From contig CAMLGR010000200.1 of assembly GCA_946479615.1 (NCBI GenBank), positions 1-6,949 of the forward strand: a DNA stretch of 6,949 bases, given 5' to 3'. The stretch is from an uncultured Bacteroidota bacterium. GTDB lineage: Bacteria > Bacteroidota > Bacteroidia > Chitinophagales > Chitinophagaceae. Both the position numbers and the translations under genes were made by a program. The notes beneath the pieces are model-generated. The model had not been told where the DNA came from, did no database searches, and saw only the letters and a list, made by a program, of their open reading frames with translations. Positions 5,596-6,949 of the stretch are shown here, piece by piece; within the stretch, counting starts at the first letter, position 1, and the number at the start of each line of letters is the position of its first letter.

Positions 5596-6699
5596 TCAGA
5601 TTTCCGAAAGCACATAACTTGTACTCCTACCCCCTGCAGCTTCTTTCAATAATATTCCCGATTGCAAAAGCTCATTGATGTCCCTGATCGCAGTATCCGA
5701 AGAACATTTAGCAATTTTCGCCCATTTGGAAGAAGTAAGTTTTCCTTCGAATCCATCCAGTAATTTATTCAGCATTAATTTTTGACGACTATTGAGATGA
5801 GCAGTTGAATACTTCTCCCAAAACTTTGCTTTTTTTATAACAATGGAAAGTGTTTCTTCCGTCGCATCTATAGCTTTAGCCAAACAAGTAAGAAACCATT
5901 CCAGCCACGCTGTAATATCAAGTGTCCCTTTTTGTGTTTTTTCGAGTATATCATAATAAGCATTCCGGTCCTTTCTTATCTGTGTGGACATGCTATAAAA
6001 TCGTTGCCGACTGTTATCAGAACGCGCAAGCTGCATATCGGTAATTGCACGGGCCATCCTGCCATTGCCATCACTGAAAGGGTGAATAGTTACAAACCAC
6101 AAATGTGCTATCGCTGCTTTTAATACAGGATCTATTTTCCTTCCGGCATTGAACCAATCCAAAAACTTTTTCATTTCTGTATCAAGCACAGCGGAATCAG
6201 GTGCTTCATAGTGAACACTTTCACGACCCATTGGTCCGGACACTACCTGCATAGGTGCATTTTTAGGATTATTCCGCCATGCACCCACAACGATTTTATA
6301 CATCCCGCTTCGTCCTGTTGGAAAAAGAGACGAGTGCCAACTAAATAGCCGGTCATCGGTAAGTGTCTCTTTATAATTCTGTGTTGCATCCAGCATCATT
6401 TCTACAACGCCTTCAACGTTTCGGTCAGAAGGAATAAGTCCGGCGATATCCATACCGAGGCGCCTGGCGATTGAAGAACGAACCTGTTCCGGGTTAAGAA
6501 TTTCACCTTCGATCTCACTCGATTTTAAAACATCCAATGTCAGGGTTTGTAAGGTGGCTTCTGCCTGCAGATGAAAACCTAAACTTTCCATTTGCCCGGA
6601 GAGCCGCCCCTGGCGATGCCGGGTATCGGCTAACAAACTGGTTAGCTTTTCCCGATCCCATTTAAACTCAGGCCATCTTTTAAGTTCATGAATATACAT
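5596..6699 (-). CDS. Fic family protein (AMPylase) with DUF4172 N-terminus and C-terminal winged helix
   Basis: This 367-residue cytosolic protein is expected to transfer AMP from ATP to hydroxyl side chains of target proteins; the target is unknown. The N-terminus (MYIHELKRWPEFKWD) is a DUF4172-type region. SSEIEG (60-65) matches the class II inhibitory motif [ST]xxxE[GN], whose Glu64 would block ATP binding until relieved. The catalytic motif HPFSDGNGRMAR (206-217) is intact with His206, preceded by the SGPMGRESVHYEAP flap. Residues about 299-367 form a winged helix-turn-helix: TSSKWAKIAKC, then TAIRDINELLQSGIL as probable recognition helix, then a wing around AGGRSTSYVL. A longer frame opens at ATG 6735 (379 aa), but those 12 codons contain upstream half-site repeats and the putative -7 box, and family members usually start near MYIHEL. 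ATG 6705 is a third option. The gene converges on feoB and has no separate antitoxin gene in view. Confidence 0.92.
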   Translation of the reverse strand: MYIHELKRWPEFKWDREKLTSLLADTRHRQGRLSGQMESLGFHLQAEATLQTLTLDVLKSSEIEGEILNPEQVRSSIARRLGMDIAGLIPSDRNVEGVVEMMLDATQNYKETLTDDRLFSWHSSLFPTGRSGMYKIVVGAWRNNPKNAPMQVVSGPMGRESVHYEAPDSAVLDTEMKKFLDWFNAGRKIDPVLKAAIAHLWFVTIHPFSDGNGRMARAITDMQLARSDNSRQRFYSMSTQIRKDRNAYYDILEKTQKGTLDITAWLEWFLTCLAKAIDATEETLSIVIKKAKFWEKYSTAHLNSRQKLMLNKLLDGFEGKLTSSKWAKIAKCSSDTAIRDINELLQSGILLKEAAGGRSTSYVLSEI

Positions 6700-6703
6700 T
6701 GCC

Positions 6704-6802
6704 ATTCGCCGCACTCTTTGCGGTGAATATAACATTTATTTGCCGCACGATCAAGTTATCCGCCGCAAAATCTACGGCGAATAACCACTCTAATCACCGC
6801 AC
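6704..6802. promoter_or_regulatory. Array of six 10-bp half-sites in two 45-bp units upstream of the Fic gene (putative operator)
   Basis: The half-site consensus is ATTCGCCGCA. Forward copies on the plus strand are at 6704-6713, 6738-6747 (ATTTGCCGCA), 6758-6767 (ATCCGCCGCA) and 6793-6801 (ATCACCGCA, shifted by one). Reverse copies are at 6719-6728 (TGCGGTGAAT) and 6773-6782 (TACGGCGAAT). Units 6704-6748 and 6758-6802 each read: forward arm, 5-bp gap, reverse arm, 9-bp spacer, forward half-site. The gap and spacer sequences differ while their lengths are the same, as expected for protein binding sites. The array abuts the Fic start codon and covers its likely promoter, and the Fic protein carries a winged helix, so autoregulation is the natural inference. 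Confidence 0.65.
6724..6754 (-). promoter_or_regulatory. Putative Fic gene promoter (TTG, 20 bp, TATATTCA)
   Basis: On the minus strand a TTG (6754-6752) precedes TATATTCA (6731-6724) by 20 bp, the spacing used by the Bacteroidota -33/-7 promoter. The -7 box departs from TAnnTTTG at the last two bases. Initiation would fall near 6717, downstream of the ATG at 6735 and about 18 nt upstream of the ATG at 6699. The reverse half-site 6719-6728 overlaps the -7 box, a position suited to repression. Confidence 0.3.
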
Positions 6803-6949
6803 ATTTTCACAACCAATTGAAAATCAATTCAACCCTTGATTCCTCCAACTTCCCTGGGCCAATTAGCCAAATTAATCGGCTTATGAATTATAAAATTGAA
6901 ATCCTGCCATCTTAGAGCAAACCAGTTAGCCTAATTTCATAGTTCTTTT
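6803..6949. other. AT-rich upstream region without a recognisable gene
   Basis: I see no coding frame of useful length, tRNA or mobile element here. The only local structure noted is AATTGA (6815-6820) with TCAATT (6824-6829) around AAA, a 6-bp AT-only dyad just outside the half-site array. Any gene to the right lies beyond the window. Confidence 0.4.

Noticed and set aside
6704..6802. CRISPR array or tandem satellite
   Set aside because: Half-sites are only 10 bp, alternate in orientation and have 5-10 bp spacers, so neither CRISPR repeat nor spacer length fits and there are no cas genes.
5596..6949. Two-gene Fic toxin-antitoxin module with a separate upstream antitoxin
   Set aside because: No antitoxin-sized frame precedes the Fic gene in the window, and the inhibitory SSEIEG motif is within the Fic protein itself.

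Overview
The window looks like chromosomal DNA of a member of the Bacteroidota, most likely Chitinophagaceae or a close relative. Supporting signs are an IPExxxVDY-family gene (a family typical of this phylum), -7 promoter boxes matching TAnnTTTG, the absence of Shine-Dalgarno sites before the starts, a secreted M28 peptidase with a C-terminal PDZ domain, and AT-rich intergenic inverted repeats of a style common in these genomes. The lineage call rests on recognition, not on a search.

Layout. At the left edge is the 3' part of a plus-strand gene (2-679): a Lys/Pro/Gln-rich linker with repeated KKxD...KP motifs, then a conserved C-terminal domain of unknown function. It converges on a minus-strand group, and the 108-bp gap between them is almost filled by a large imperfect inverted repeat (683-785). 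The minus-strand group, in transcription order, is a secreted M28/PDZ metallopeptidase (3248-1596), an IPExxxVDY protein (1513-1064) and a pterin-4a-carbinolamine dehydratase (1033-788). A second AT-rich inverted repeat (1519-1597) separates the peptidase from the last two, which are 30 bp apart and probably cotranscribed. A 171-bp divergent region (3249-3419) carries a -7 box for the peptidase and another for feoB (3420-5534), a ferrous-iron transporter that starts with TTG and has no feoA beside it. feoB converges on a Fic-family AMPylase gene (6699-5596, minus), with a perfect 20-bp palindrome between them. The right end (6700-6949) is the Fic control region.

How the parts relate. The main genes do not form one pathway. 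They are core or household functions: iron uptake, extracellular or periplasmic peptide hydrolysis and pterin recycling. The part with most system-like character is the Fic gene. Its product has an N-terminal DUF4172 region with a class II inhibitory motif, a canonical Fic catalytic motif and a C-terminal winged-helix DNA-binding domain. Directly upstream lie six copies of a 10-bp half-site arranged as two 45-bp units of identical geometry (6704-6748 and 6758-6802), straddling a plausible promoter. I infer a self-regulating Fic module. The array also indicates that the Fic start is the internal ATG at 6699 and not the ATG at 6735.
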